Source: Scleroderma bovista (lineage: Eukaryota; Basidiomycota; Agaricomycetes; Boletales; Sclerodermataceae). Taken from it: a stretch of DNA of 64,000 nucleotides. Each line of letters opens with the position of its first letter. Position 1 is the stretch's first letter. The stretch covers positions 52,337 to 116,336 of the forward strand of contig JAYMGJ010000523.1 of assembly GCA_037178675.1 (NCBI GenBank). The letters are read 5' to 3'. The position numbers and the translations under genes are program-made. Shown in pieces: positions 1 to 10,720 of this stretch. The notes beneath the pieces are model-generated. The model saw only the letters and a list, made by a program, of their open reading frames with translations. It did not search any database and had not been told where the DNA came from.

Positions 1-608
1 GAGAGGCTGTCCTAAGAGCAGGACATAGTGGAGATCTGCAGCAATAGTGGAGAAATGATCCAGAGAAAATACGGACTCCATAGTGAGCGACAAAGCGAAC
101 ATCTGGATTGCGGGGGGAATATCTCCGTGGGAAATGAACGGATTTGCGTCGGAACTTGACAGGCAGATAGACCACGCCCTAGGCTTTCTGACAGTATAGT
201 CACGTGCCTGATAGCTTCAGAAACGATGGAGCTATTCAAAATATCGGAATGCCGGCACTGGGCGCCTAAAAATGACATTTGGGTGCTAAAAATCATTTCT
301 TCGCTTTCTCCTTCGTTTCTCCATCAATTCTTCGGCTTCTTTGATCGTTCTGGTATGGGAGTTGGACTGCAGACGTGTGCATTCCTTTCTCATACCACAA
401 TTGATGTTATTCCTTCAGTTTCTTCTGCTTCTTGGCAGTTCTCGTGCCATAGATGACTGTCTGCATTGGCATTCATCTCTCGCATCAGGATAGTTGTCTT
501 GTGTGATGGATGGCTACGATGAGGGTCCGTCGTGCTTATCCTTTGCATAAGGATCATTCAATATAGGTGTTATCTTCCATGTTCACTGTACCAAACCTGT
601 TTGGTGCG
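1..608. repeat. Left copy of a 0.6-kb dispersed direct repeat
   Basis: This stretch aligns without large gaps to 11143-11757 in the same orientation and diverges from it just after position 608. It probably continues beyond the left edge of the window. The ends do not show a clear TG..CA pair, so I do not call it an LTR. It contains short open frames on both strands, but none resembles a known protein and the frames are not better conserved than the rest. Nearly all differences between the copies are transitions, mostly TG or CA in one copy against CG in the other. Confidence 0.9.
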
Positions 609-814
609 TGACAGCGGTTGTGGTGTGTGGCTACAGCGTCAGGACTAGCTTCGAGGACGGCTGCATCAGCAAATCCACAAAAATGTGCCAGAGTATGACA
701 GATTTCCACAGAGTTTGTAATGTTCCCACAGTAGACTACAGCATCCCAGAAGCCCCAGAAAGCCCCAGTTCTCCAGCAAGTTACTCTCACAGCACTACAA
801 AACAATTGGTACTA

Positions 815-1045
815 CACATTTTGGTAGTCAACTACAACACAAACATAACACAGCACATCCTAATTGATACTACACATTTTTGGTAATTAACATTACAACA
901 CAAACACAACACAATTACTCCGCATTTTTGGTAATTAACACTACACCACAAACACAACACAACACTTCCTAATTGATACTACACATTTTTGGTAATCAAC
1001 ACTACAACACAAACACAACACAACACTTCCTAATTGACACTACAC
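815..1045 (+). repeat. Tandem units of about 61 bp, flank of inverted array (left)
   Basis: Three to four imperfect units run in series. Each has a TACTACACATTTTTGGTAAT start, a CAACACAAACACAACAC middle and a TTCCTAATTGA end. One unit is shortened to about 45 bp and has ACTCCGC in place of ACTACAC. The same units recur in reverse complement at about 2095-2520, so they frame the minisatellite between them. Confidence 0.85.
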
Positions 1046-1319
1046 TTTTTACTACACTTTGACTACACTTTTGGCACACTTTTACTATGCTTTTACTATG
1101 CTTTTTTGGTACACTTTTATTACACCTTTCACTACACTTTCACTACACTTTTCACTACACTCTTTTGGTACACTTTTATTACACTTTTATTACACTTTTA
1201 CTACACTTTTTTGGTACACTTTTATTACACTTTTTATGACACTTTGACTACACTTTTGGTACACTTTTCACTACACTTTTACTCCGCTTTTTTGGTACAC
1301 TTTTGTTACACTTTTTACC
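1034..1319 (+). repeat. Minisatellite of 11-12 bp units, left arm
   Basis: About 25 units of the form (N)NTACACTTTT follow one another. Three main variants occur, ACTACAC, ATTACAC and GGTACAC, in a repeated order. The array is the reverse complement of the longer one at 1497-2100. It is open in some frames and gives a Tyr/Thr/Leu/Phe-only pseudo-peptide. That is a by-product of a repeat lacking stop codons on this strand, not evidence of coding. Confidence 0.9.
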
Positions 1320-1496
1320 AAAAAAGTGTAGTATCAATTAGGAAGTATTGTGTTGTGTTTGTGTTGTAGTATTGATTACAGTCAACACTACCACCCAAAC
1401 ACAACACAACACATCCTAATTGACACTACACATGTTTGGTAATCAATACTACAACACAAACACAACACAACACTTCCTAATTGATACTACACTTTT
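1320..1496. other. Centre of the inverted array with units in both orientations
   Basis: At 1320-1380 a 61-bp-type unit lies in the minus orientation. It is followed by two units in the plus orientation up to about 1496. The orientation therefore switches several times, not once, which suggests nested insertion or repeated inversion and not one simple palindrome. Confidence 0.75.
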
Positions 1497-2100
1497 TTTG
1501 GTAAAAAGTGTACCAAAAGTGTAGTCAAAGTGTAGTAAAAAGTGTAATAAAAGTGTACCAAAAGTGTGTAGTAAAAGTGTAGTAAAAAGTGTAATAAAAG
1601 TGTACCACAAAAGTGTAGTTAAAATGTAGTCAAAGGTGTAGTCAAAGTGTAATAAAAGTGTACCAAAAAAGTGTAGTGAAAAGTGTACCAAAAGTGTAGT
1701 CAAAGTGTAGTAAAAGGTGTAATAAAAGTGTACCAAAAAAGTGTAGTAAAAGTGTAGTAAAAGTGTAGTAAAAGTGTAATAAAAGTGTAATAAAAGTGTA
1801 CCAAAAAAGTGTAGTCAAAAGTGTAGTAAAAGGTGTAATAAAAGTGTACCAAAAAAGCGTAGTAAAAGTGTAGTAAAAAGTGTACCAAAAAGTGTAGTAA
1901 AAAGTGTAATAAAGTGTACCAAAAAAGTGTAATAAAGTGTAGTAAAAGTGTACCAAAAGTGTAGTCAAAGTGTAGTAAAAAGTGTAATAAAAGTGTACCC
2001 AAAAAGTGTAGTAAAAAGTGTAGTGTAAAAGGAAGTGTTGTGAAAGTGTACCAAAAAGTGTAGTAAAAGTGTTGAGTACCAAAAAGTGTAATATCAATTA
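1497..2100 (-). repeat. Minisatellite of 11-12 bp units, right arm
   Basis: About 50 units of the form AAAAGTGTANN are the reverse complement of the left arm. Unit types are GTAGT, GTAAT and GTACC. Reading along the plus strand, GTAAT units come after GTAGT units and are followed by GTACC (or another GTAAT), and GTACC starts the next group. This gives a higher-order period of about 40-60 bp. One GCGTAGT variant lies near 1857. No known mobile-element protein is encoded here. Confidence 0.9.
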
Positions 2101-2520
2101 GGAAGTGTTGTGTTGTGTCAAAGTGTAGTGTTAATTACCAAAAATGCGGAGTAATTGTGTTGTGTTTGTGTTGTAATGTTAATTACCAAAAATGTGTAGT
2201 ATCAATTAGGATGTGTGTAGTGTTTGTAGTGTAGTGTTGATTACCAAAAATGCGTGGTAGTTGTGTAGTGTTTGTGTTGTAGTGTTAATTACCAAAAATG
2301 CGGAGTAGTTGTGTTGTGTTTGTGTTGTAGTGTTGATTACCAAAAATGTGTAGTATCAATTAGGATGTGTTGTGTAGTGTTTGTAGTGTAGTGTTGATTA
2401 CCAAAAATGTGTAGTAGTTGTGTTGTGTTTGTGTTGTAGTGTTAATTACCAAAAATGCGGAGTAGTTGTGTTGTGTTTGTAGTGTAGTGTTGATTACCAA
2501 AAATGCGTAGTACAATTGTT
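2095..2520 (-). repeat. Tandem units of about 45-61 bp, flank of inverted array (right)
   Basis: About seven units appear in reverse complement to those at 815-1045. They carry ATCAATTAGGA, GTGTTGTGTTTGTGTTGTAGTG and TTACCAAAAATG blocks. Short units (ATGCGGAGTAGTTGTG) and long units (ATGTGTAGTATCAATTAGG) alternate. The alternation suggests expansion by unequal exchange of a two-unit block. Confidence 0.85.
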
Positions 2521-2700
2521 GTGTAGCAAAAGTGTAGTCCCAGTTGGTAGTTGTCACTGCCACTGTGGGTCTGAAATTTGACTAAGTGCCCAAAAATGCG
2601 AAAAATGCGATATTGTGGACACTGTTTGTCACACCTCTTGCACAACATGGCAAACCAGACCAAACAAATGCCTTTTCCTACTATGTAGGAGTGGGCTCAA

Positions 2701-2935
2701 CACAACAAATGTTAGTGCCGGAGCTAATGGTAAGTTTCCTACTACCACTACATTTTTACTTGTCTAACAACTGCTATTTGACTACAAATGTTAGGCTAAT
2801 GGTATTTGGCACTACTACCATATTAACTCCAACAATGGTACCAAGGTTATGACTACACAACAAATTAGTGCCGGAGCTAATGGTAAGTTTCCCACTACCA
2901 TTACATATTAACTTGTCTAACAATTGTACTAATAG
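2701..2935 (+). repeat. Pair of about 78-bp direct repeats
   Basis: The block beginning CACAACAAATGTTAGTGCCG at 2701 returns at 2856 with few changes, a period of about 155 bp. Both copies contain AGTGCCGGAGCTAATGGTAAG. The surrounding 2.5-3.5 kb is AT-rich and without a recognisable gene. Further right, 3260-3400, lie short repeats of the type GTCCAGAACT / ACTTCCACAGAAGTCCACAG. Confidence 0.7.
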
Positions 2936-3419
2936 GTTATTGGACTATGGTCAAGCATGATTAGAGGCTATTAGCCTGCCGGAAATTGACAACCACCCTG
3001 TAAGTTCTTCACTAGCTCAACCTTAGTATTGCTCCATTGGAGCAGTGTTTTTGGTACTGGTAGTCAATACACCATGTATGTAGTTAGTAATTGATAATAT
3101 ATTTGGTGCTATACAAACTACTATGAGTGCCATAAGAGTCTGAATGAGTGTTATTACTACTAGTATGAGAGCTTTGAATTGGCTTTTGGACAAAGCCTAG
3201 TATTGGTGTTGCAAAGGAGTACTAAGGATAAGTGTGTACTAGTTTTGCTAATGATTCTGTACATCTGGGGAGAACTGGGGAGAACTGTACAGACTTCCAC
3301 AGAAGTCCACAGTCTATGTCTATCTGGACAGAGCTGTCCAGTATGGACTAAGCTGGGGACTCTGTGGCTCTGTGTGGCACTGTCCAGAACTGTCCAGAAC
3401 AAAGTGATTTGCTGATGTG

Positions 3420-3955
3420 GGTGTAGTTAGTTGATGGTGGAAAATTTGCTGGAAGAGATAAGCCGAGGGTCTGCAGTCAAGTCAACTCACTGCGACGCAC
3501 ACTGAGGTGTTGTTCGAGTTTTTGCAAAGGCCTAATAAAGAAAAATGATGAAGGATTGGGAGATGTGCATTAGTGTCAGGCCATCGGTTGTATGATCAAG
3601 TTGTAGAAATCATGTACCACTCACAAGCATTTGTTGGGCTGTCCCAATCGTTGGATCCGTCGAGACCAGGTGGTGAAAGAGTGAGTGGGCAAAGAAAAAG
3701 TTGAACATGCTGATGTAATCACATCACTTGCAAAAAGTTTGCCAAGTCCCATCGATCTCTGCTCTCCCAAGCATCTGCTTACCCACGTATGCCCCAACTA
3801 CCGTGATATCTATGAACAATGATGACGCCCACCACCTCCATTACTGCCACCATACTTGCCAACTGCAACTACCATGACACATCAACGGCTACTATCACCA
3901 CCACTACGAATGAACGACGATGACCCGGGTTTGCAAAATGGTACAACATATTTTT
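3420..3955. other. Stretch without a recognisable gene
   Basis: No open frame here resembles a protein family I know. The sequence becomes CA/AC-rich towards 3820-3910, leading into the triplet-rich repeats to the right. Confidence 0.5.
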
Positions 3956-4260
3956 CCTTTTTTCATTTCATTCACTAACTATTATCCACAGGTCATCTGC
4001 ATGCACACCCGCACGCACTCACACAGCGTGACCCCACCCCCTGTAAGTTTCCTTTCCTTTCTTCTTTTCATTAACTAACTATTATTACATGCCCTTTGCA
4101 CCCTCATCCGCACCTGTAACCACACGCATACAGTGGCCACATGCCCAAAAGACGCATGGAAAAGACGCACACCGCACTGACACAATGACAAGACGGTACG
4201 TATCTATTAGCTTCCTTTTTTGTCTTGTTATAAGTTATTAATACCACTAATTGAAACCAC
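3950..4260 (+). repeat. Degenerate tandem repeat of about 120 bp
   Basis: A T-rich block (CATTTCATTCACTAACTATTAT) followed by a CAC-rich block recurs near 3963 and 4065, and more weakly near 4215. The copies keep their order but differ at many positions. No coding function is apparent. Confidence 0.55.
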
Positions 4261-4900
4261 CACATAGTACCACCACCGCACGTAGCACGGTGTGATGTGA
4301 CCACCGCCACCAGCAGCAGTGTTGACAATGACCACCCCGGACATAGGCACGACGACAACTGCAGCGATGGCAAGGCGATCACTGCCAGCATGGTGTGACG
4401 CGATGCCAGCAGCAGCAGCAATGACGACGACCACTGGTGTGACGATGATGGCGACACCATGGCCAGCATGCATGCACACTGTGACATGACCACGACCACG
4501 ACCCCAGCACCCTGCATTGACGGCAACAGCGGTGATTACCCCAGCGGTCAGCACGCGTGCATGCTGCAATGCGACACCCCAGACCCTCCAGTCGATGACA
4601 GCAGCAATGGCAAGGCGATCACTCAGCATGGTGCAACATGATCACCAGTGCAGCAGCAGCATCAACAATGACCGGTACCACCCAGATGCCTATGTGCAGC
4701 CAATGGACCACAGGCGGTGGCGGCGGCGGCCAACTCCAGCAGCCACAACAGCCTCCCCACCCCCACTACCTCCACCACCAATGTGCAGCTGCGTATGCGC
4801 AGCCAACGGATGGCAATGGTGGCCACCCCCACATGCCTGCCCATTTCAACGACAACGACCGATGATGGTGACTGTGACCACGACCACCCACATTGGATGC
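4240..4900. repeat. CAC/CAG/GAC triplet-rich low-complexity DNA with internal duplication
   Basis: Runs of CACCAC, CAGCAGCAG and GACGACGAC dominate. A block with GGCAAGGCGATCACT at 4370 and 4611 shows an internal duplication of about 240 bp. Six frames are mostly open because the triplets lack stops, and the predicted peptides are homopolymer-like (Thr, His, Ala, Gln, Val). I see no domain and no good start or intron pattern, so I do not call a gene. Confidence 0.7.
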
Positions 4901-4917
4901 CAGATGCCAATTACTAG

Positions 4918-6450
4918 TTTACTTAGTAGTCTCACTTGTATGGATATTAATAGTAACCATGTACATTTAAGTACCTGATACCTGCAGCATGCAAACAATG
5001 AACATGGGTATGGACACGGGTGTGGGTGTCTGGCATGCTGACTTGTACCCATACTGTTATTCCCTAAATGTGAATAGGTGACAATATAGGGTATATTGAC
5101 TCTGTAAAATACATAGTGTGAACTGTGGCTACAATGACTATAGTGAGCTATTGGAACAACACTGTCAACTATAGTGCCAACCATGTGCTACCTGTCACAC
5201 AGTGACAGCTTGATAGTGCAATAGATCACATACCTGATGCAACATATTACAATAGAGTCTCTAGGTGGCTTGATAGCTGGGTGGCTATGCTACATAGCAA
5301 AATGTTTTTCCTGATGTAAATACTACTCTATCTGAATCTAGCCTCTATTTCTGTTAAATCATTTGTACCACCATTTACAGACCATTAGGTAGTGTGTGTG
5401 ATGTACTATTTCATGTTTTCTATATGTTTTGAAAGTCTCTGTGCTTTTTTCAGGCATCTTCCCACAGCCTTCATATGTTGTTTCACGAGTCCTGCCCTTC
5501 CAAAGTATACACTTGTAATATAAATACCACAAGTCACGTCATGCCTATAGCTGTGTTGATCGCAATGCACACAGGTCTCATCCATAGTCTCTGTCATTGT
5601 GCCAGTGCTCCCCCTGCATCCTGGATTCAGAGGTAAGCTTATTTGTTCCTATTTGATCTCTAGGTCTCCATATTGACGCATTGCTGTCCAAGGTCAGCAT
5701 TCTTGATCTCCTGCACTTGACTGATGTTTCCAGGTTGAACTTTGATGTGTCTGCATCAATGCCTGGGTCTATAGACCATATAGGAACATTGACTCATATC
5801 TGGGTGGCTGCATGATGCTCATGTGTCCTAGCTGAATCATTTTGCCTTCTTGCATTTGGCTGACTCTTTGCTCGATCTTGAACCTTCTGCCTCACTGTCA
5901 ATGCCTAACAACTCTATATGGACACTCTTGGCAGTGGCTGGCTGGCCTTGATGACACTGGTGAGTCGCCATCTCATATTCTTTGGCTGTAGCACATATGC
6001 TGACTCTCTGCAGCCAGCAGCACTGTTTCAACTTGAGTTGAGTTGATGTCACCGCCGCTAGTCATGCCCACCATCACCATTGTCTCTGTTTCATTCGCCA
6101 TCGCCAGCTCTCTCACTCTTGACGCTCAGCGCAATCACCTCATCTCCACTCTTGACCTGTCCAAACGCAAATGTTTGACTTATGGTGCCCAACACTTCAA
6201 TTGGCATGTTTCTCAGTACATACAGGTTGACATTGTTGACCCCTCTATCAACTAGCATGCTTGGCCATCATGGTCTCACATGTACTTGGTGAGTTCTGCA
6301 TCCTCTGTCCAATTTGACGTGCTCTAACATTCTTAGTTGCATTTTCAGCCATTTTTGCATTGTTTTCAATGATGCAGGCATCCATGCATCCGCTGTAGAG
6401 ACACACACATCTCTAGGTGCGCATATACCGATCAGTATTTGCCCGAACTC
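4918..6450. other. Stretch without a recognisable gene
   Basis: Only short frames occur. A minus-strand frame at 5406-5597 contains a few Cys and His residues (ETCVHCDQHSYRHDVTCG) that could be a decayed zinc finger, but nothing around it supports a gene. It may be degraded mobile-element DNA. Confidence 0.5.
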
Positions 6451-6457
6451 GTTCATG

Positions 6458-6947
6458 CTACTCAGCACAGCCACCTGCACCCAACCCGCATGAGAGCTCT
6501 CTAATGCACAACTTGGTACACCCGATAGGGTCCTGCGAAGGTCCCGCATGAGTAGCTATTCCCTATCTCTTCCTGCGAGCATTGTGATCACTTGGAATAG
6601 CTTCAGGTCTGTTTGGACTAGTCTGTGCTACTCAGCACAGCCACCTGCACCCAACCTGCACAAAAGCTCTCCAATGCGCAGCTTGATAGGGTCCTGCGAA
6701 GGTCCCACATGAGTAGCTACTCCCTATCTCTCCCTGCGAGCATTGCAATCACTCGGAATAGCTTTGGGTCTGTTTGGACTAGTCCACACTACTCAGCACA
6801 GCCACCTGCACCCAACCCACATGAGAGCTCTCCGACACGCAGCTTGGTACACCCGATAGGGTCCTGCGAAGGTCCTGCATGCGTAGCTCATCCCTATCCC
6901 TTCCTGACTGTCTCAGTCACTTGGAATAGCATCAAGTTGCACTACTA
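6458..6947 (+). repeat. Three tandem copies of a 161-170 bp repeat
   Basis: Copies begin with CTACTCAGCACAGCCACCTG at 6458, 6628 and 6789. Each contains CGATAGGGTCCTGCGAAGGT or the same core and a CACTTGGAATAGC block near its end. Copy two lacks a short GTACACC segment found in copies one and three, which explains the period change. The third copy is the most diverged at its end. Confidence 0.9.
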
Positions 6948-6949
6948 CA

Positions 6950-7125
6950 TCACATCGGGTCGCGTTGGGTCACTCTCCTGCATAGGGTCTCACTGCATAG
7001 GGTTGCATCGCATCAGGTCGTGCTGCATCAGGACACTCTCCTGCATAGGGTCTCATTCCGTAGGGTCACGGTGCATCAGGTCACATTGCATCAGGTTGGG
7101 TCACTCTCCTGCATAGGGTCTCTTT
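6950..7125 (+). repeat. Short array of degenerate GCATAGGGTC / GCATCAGGTC units
   Basis: Ten- to twelve-base units such as GCATAGGGTC, GCATCAGGTC and GGGTCACTCTCCT alternate irregularly. The phrase CACTCTCCTGCATAGGGTCT occurs three times (near 6971, 7027 and 7091). It directly follows the 165-bp repeats, and TAGGGTC is also found inside those, so the array may derive from them. Confidence 0.75.
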
Positions 7126-7193
7126 AAGGTTGTGGATGGCTTCTCTGATCCTCACTCAACACAGAACATGACCAATGTGTATTCCTTTGAGTA

Positions 7194-7701
7194 TGTAGGA
7201 TAATAAGAAGTTAGTTGAGACAACCCTAAGGGCAAACAACCCAAAGAACTACCACACGTCGAGACTCTGAGGAGGAAATAGGAATCAAGCGTCTTAGAGC
7301 GAAAACCCAAAGAGAGCTCGAATGGAGAACCTCTGGGTGCTGGATTGCAGCAGTATATATACTACACTACACATGTCCTGTGTGAGGCTATCCATGAGGC
7401 TGTATGCTGTACGAGGCAGTGAGCACAGCTGCCATCCTGTGGTAAGGCTATGCTAATGACATCAAGGGACACAGCATGTACAGCATGAGGCTGTAGCCTA
7501 GACAGACCTACAGATAAGGTACATTAGATAAGATACTACAGTACGATAAGATAAGATGTCATCTAATCGCAGATTAGATAAGATAAAGAGTTAGACCATT
7601 ACATTAGTTATCCTTCTTACATAATAAGAAAGCATTTAAATAGGAAAGTGTAGTATTACATAAGTAAACACATATGGGTAACCCCTAAGGGCACCCTTAC
7701 A
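7194..7701 (-). mobile_element. Probable 3' LTR of a minus-strand Ty3/gypsy element
   Basis: On the minus strand this 508-bp stretch begins TGTAAGGGTGCCC and ends TTATTATCCTACA, a TG..CA pair. It is preceded directly by a purine tract and contains a TATATATAC box roughly two-thirds in. Its position downstream of a minus-strand integrase fragment fits the 3' LTR of that element. The partner 5' LTR is not found, so the limits rest on the ends and the purine tract alone. Confidence 0.7.
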
Positions 7702-7711
7702 CCCTCCCCCT
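7702..7711 (-). other. Polypurine tract next to the LTR
   Basis: The minus strand reads AGGGGGAGGG immediately before the LTR start. In Ty3/gypsy elements such a tract primes plus-strand DNA synthesis and abuts the 3' LTR, which is what is seen here. Confidence 0.7.
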
Positions 7712-7869
7712 GTAGAGCCAATATAGGGCTCTAATCATACAAGAAATTAAAAAATAGTCCATGCATGTAAAATGAGAAGTGGGAGGTTGAACTCCCAACC
7801 AATGTACGGCTAAGTAATTGTTCTTTGGGAGGATGGGCTTCTGGGATTCACAACAAGTAGATAGTGGAC

Positions 7870-9003
7870 CATTGACATGAGTCTACATAGTACGACCCAC
7901 ATATAGTCGAACCCCTCGCTTGGGGGGAACGGACCTACAAAGTCCATTGCGATCGACCCCCAGGGCCTGACTGGTATGGGCATACTGTGTAAGAGACCTT
8001 TTGGCCTCTGGTTGTCGGTCTTCGTGGCCTGGCATATGGCGCACGACCGACAATACTTGTCAACTTCTCAGCCTAGTTTTGGCCACCAATACCACCTGCG
8101 GACATAGTCCGCTGTTCTCTGGGCTCCAAGGTGCCCTAATATTTGATGCGCCTGCACAATAATCATGGCGATAATTGTATCGCCTTCAAATGTGGTGTGA
8201 GGTACACAGAGCACCTCTTCCCCTCCTCTGTTATATGTATATATGAGGTCATCCCTCACTCTGAACGTTGCAAAGTGTTCGGGCTCTTCGAGCACCTTTG
8301 ACAGCACGCTGTCGTTCTTGTATCCTGCGCTTATAGCGCCTTCGAGCCCTGATTTCGCTCGCAGTTGGTTTGGTAGGTCGGGTGAGTTACCCGCAGATTC
8401 GAGTAGGCTGGGATCGTCTCCCAAATTTTCGGAGAGACCTTCTCCCTTACTCCTCTCAGCGTTGGTCGCCATGTCCTCTGCCTCTATTCTACGAGCTTCC
8501 TTTTGCTCAGTCAATCTCTTACTCTTTGTTGTGGGCTTGTCCCCCACTTCCCTCATCGCGCTAAGGTGTACTTCCTGCCACCGATCATGAGGGAGATCAT
8601 CCCCCTCTGGGTCCAGACGAACATCAGTGTTTGCCCAGTCGATGTTCTCATCGGAGATAGATTCTCCACCTCCGTTCTCATAGTACCTGGACAGGCAGTC
8701 CGCTACCTTGTTTTCTGCGCCCTTGACGTAGACGATCGTCATGTCGAACCTGGACATGTAATCCAGCCATCGCACCTGCCTGCTGGACAGTTTTCGCTGT
8801 GTCTTGAGGTACCCCAGCATCTCGTGGTTGGTGACGATCGTGAACTTAAATCCAAGGAGTTTATCCTCCCATTTTATCAGCGCTTCGATAATTGTGAGTG
8901 TCTCTCGCTTGAAGGTCTGGTAATTCTGCTGGGCATCAGTCAATTTCTTTGACATGAAGCCCGCGGGTCTACAGGTCTTCCATTCGGGCCCTTGCCCATA
9001 CAG
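7870..9003 (-). pseudogene. Ty3/gypsy pol fragment: RNase H and integrase, broken
   Basis: The minus strand encodes the end of a reverse transcriptase-RNase H part (GFMSKKLTDAQQNY, TFKRETLTIIEAL, FTIVTNHEMLGYL, YVKGAENKVADCLSR). An acidic spacer follows, then the HHCC finger of integrase (HQILGHLG, later CRSCAICQ) and the first catalytic Asp in IAMDFVGPF. A TGA at 8068-8070 interrupts the frame inside the finger, and the same frame continues beyond it. The second and third integrase acidic residues are missing: the sequence collapses about 40 codons after IAMDF, close to the LTR. The 5' side stops abruptly near 9003, with no reverse transcriptase or gag. This is a dead remnant. Confidence 0.9.
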
Positions 9004-10720
9004 TGCGCTGTGAGTCAAAGTGTGGATTTGGGTCAGAACAACAACCCAAACACAACACCAACAAAGGACTACAAAATTGTGCGAGTGGTGGTTTACCTCC
9101 ACGGTGTCCAGAGAGGATGTGCTGAGGAGGAGGGAAGGGGATCTACACCAACAGGGTGATGCAGACGGTGATGCAGGATACTCCTGGGGTACAGGAGCAA
9201 TAGAAGACGAAGGGGATAGGTGTCTGGACTCTTCCTAAAGCCTAGGAAGTGTCAAAGCGGGGATTGAGTTGACTGGGACTGAAGTAGCGATACTACACCT
9301 AGAAATTGCTGCAGCAAGGGGACAAGGGGGCTCCTGACGTCCAGAAGCAATAGGGGATGAAGGATTGACAGGCTAGACTCTGCTTGAGCCTAGAGAAAGA
9401 CTTGGACTTGAATAGATTGGATAAAACTTGAATATCAGAGCCTTTAGACCTTCACTGAAGCCTACAAGACTCAAAGAGCTGAGGGGATACTGACTGAGAG
9501 TGTTACGACCATGCCCAACTCTGGGCCTTATCCGGTCACTCTGGTCGCATCGCAGCTCTACAGCTCTACTCCGGTCGCTCGTCTCCTACTCCGGTCGCGC
9601 TCATGCAGATAACCTTCCGTTAAGCACGACCCTTGGTCTATGCTCCATTCGCTCATTACCACACTTCGCCGTTTACCCTGCCTTGACGTGAGTTCTCCGT
9701 GAACTCGATATATCCTACACCTTGTAGCATTTTCACCGGACCTGATTTATTTTACACGGACCTGACTTTATTTTCACCGGTCCTGACCTAGTCCTAACTC
9801 CAGTCATCCCTTGTCCGCCTTTTAGGCTGTTTACTTGTCACCGTATATACTCGACCCTAGTTCTTACTTAGTATAAGTACTCTGTAGTTTATCCTGTACT
9901 CCTCAGTCTGAAATCAACTTAGTCACTACTCCAGTCTCTGCCAGTCTCCGTCTCCGTCTCCGTCTCTATCACCTTGACCGGAACCTACGCAAGGGATCAA
10001 CGCACATCGTCCTTGTCGTTGAATCCAAGCGGTCACCAACTCTGGCCGGACTAATCCCTCGTCCAGCCCTCTGCCCTCCTCCTTCGTCTGCGCTCGTCCG
10101 GACTTGACCGGACCCCCTACCGGAGTAGACCCGGACTTGACAGAGAGGGACTGAGAGAGGGATAATTTCATGCTATTTGGGTCCTTTTTCACTGGGCTGA
10201 GCCCAGGGGTTTAAATACATGGGGGGGCACAGCATTAAAGTACAAAAAGAGAAGGGAGTAAGCAGAATTTGTCAAGGATTGGTAAGGGATTGGTAAGAGC
10301 TTTGTAAGGGGTTTGTAAGCGATCAGTAAGCAAGGGATAAGCAGGAATGAGTAAGCATAGGAAGCATGAATAAGCTGCTGAGTAAAGGAATGAGTAAGCT
10401 GCATGACAAGATTGATTGGTAAGGGAGTGAGTCATCAGCTGAGTAATATACCAAAAATGCAAAAGGGATAGAGTAATACTGATGACAAGAGAGCATCAGT
10501 AAGCAAGGGATGAGTCACTGCACAGCAGAAGGAGTCATTGATGCACAGCCTAAGAAGTTTGATGGGGGGCTGTGTACCATCAGGAATTTGATGGGACAAC
10601 AATGGGGAAGATCTGGGATTAATAGGGGGATTGATCCGAGACAAAACAGCCACAAGAAGGGTACCAGGGGTCCAGAGGTCTTTTTGGGGGGTCAGCATAC
10701 ACTAAAGTATAGTGCATGTG
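9004..10720. other. Non-coding, probably mobile-element-derived stretch
   Basis: No protein family is recognisable. Near 9190-9480 a block with GGAGCAATAGAAGACGAAGG-type sequence is repeated once with a spacing of about 145 bp. From 9501 a TGTTACGACC start, a CCGTATATACTC TATA-like box near 9841 and pyrimidine-rich DNA look like an LTR promoter, but I cannot fix its end. At 10240-10460 the motif GTAAG occurs many times at 10-20 bp spacing. Confidence 0.5.

Noticed and set aside
1034..2097. Open frames giving YTF/TTLF-rich proteins on both strands
   Set aside because: They are direct translations of the 11-12 bp minisatellite, in more than one frame, with no start, intron or domain signal.
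6950..7125. Telomere repeat
   Set aside because: TAGGGT words are present, but the spacing and neighbours do not form TTAGGG arrays.
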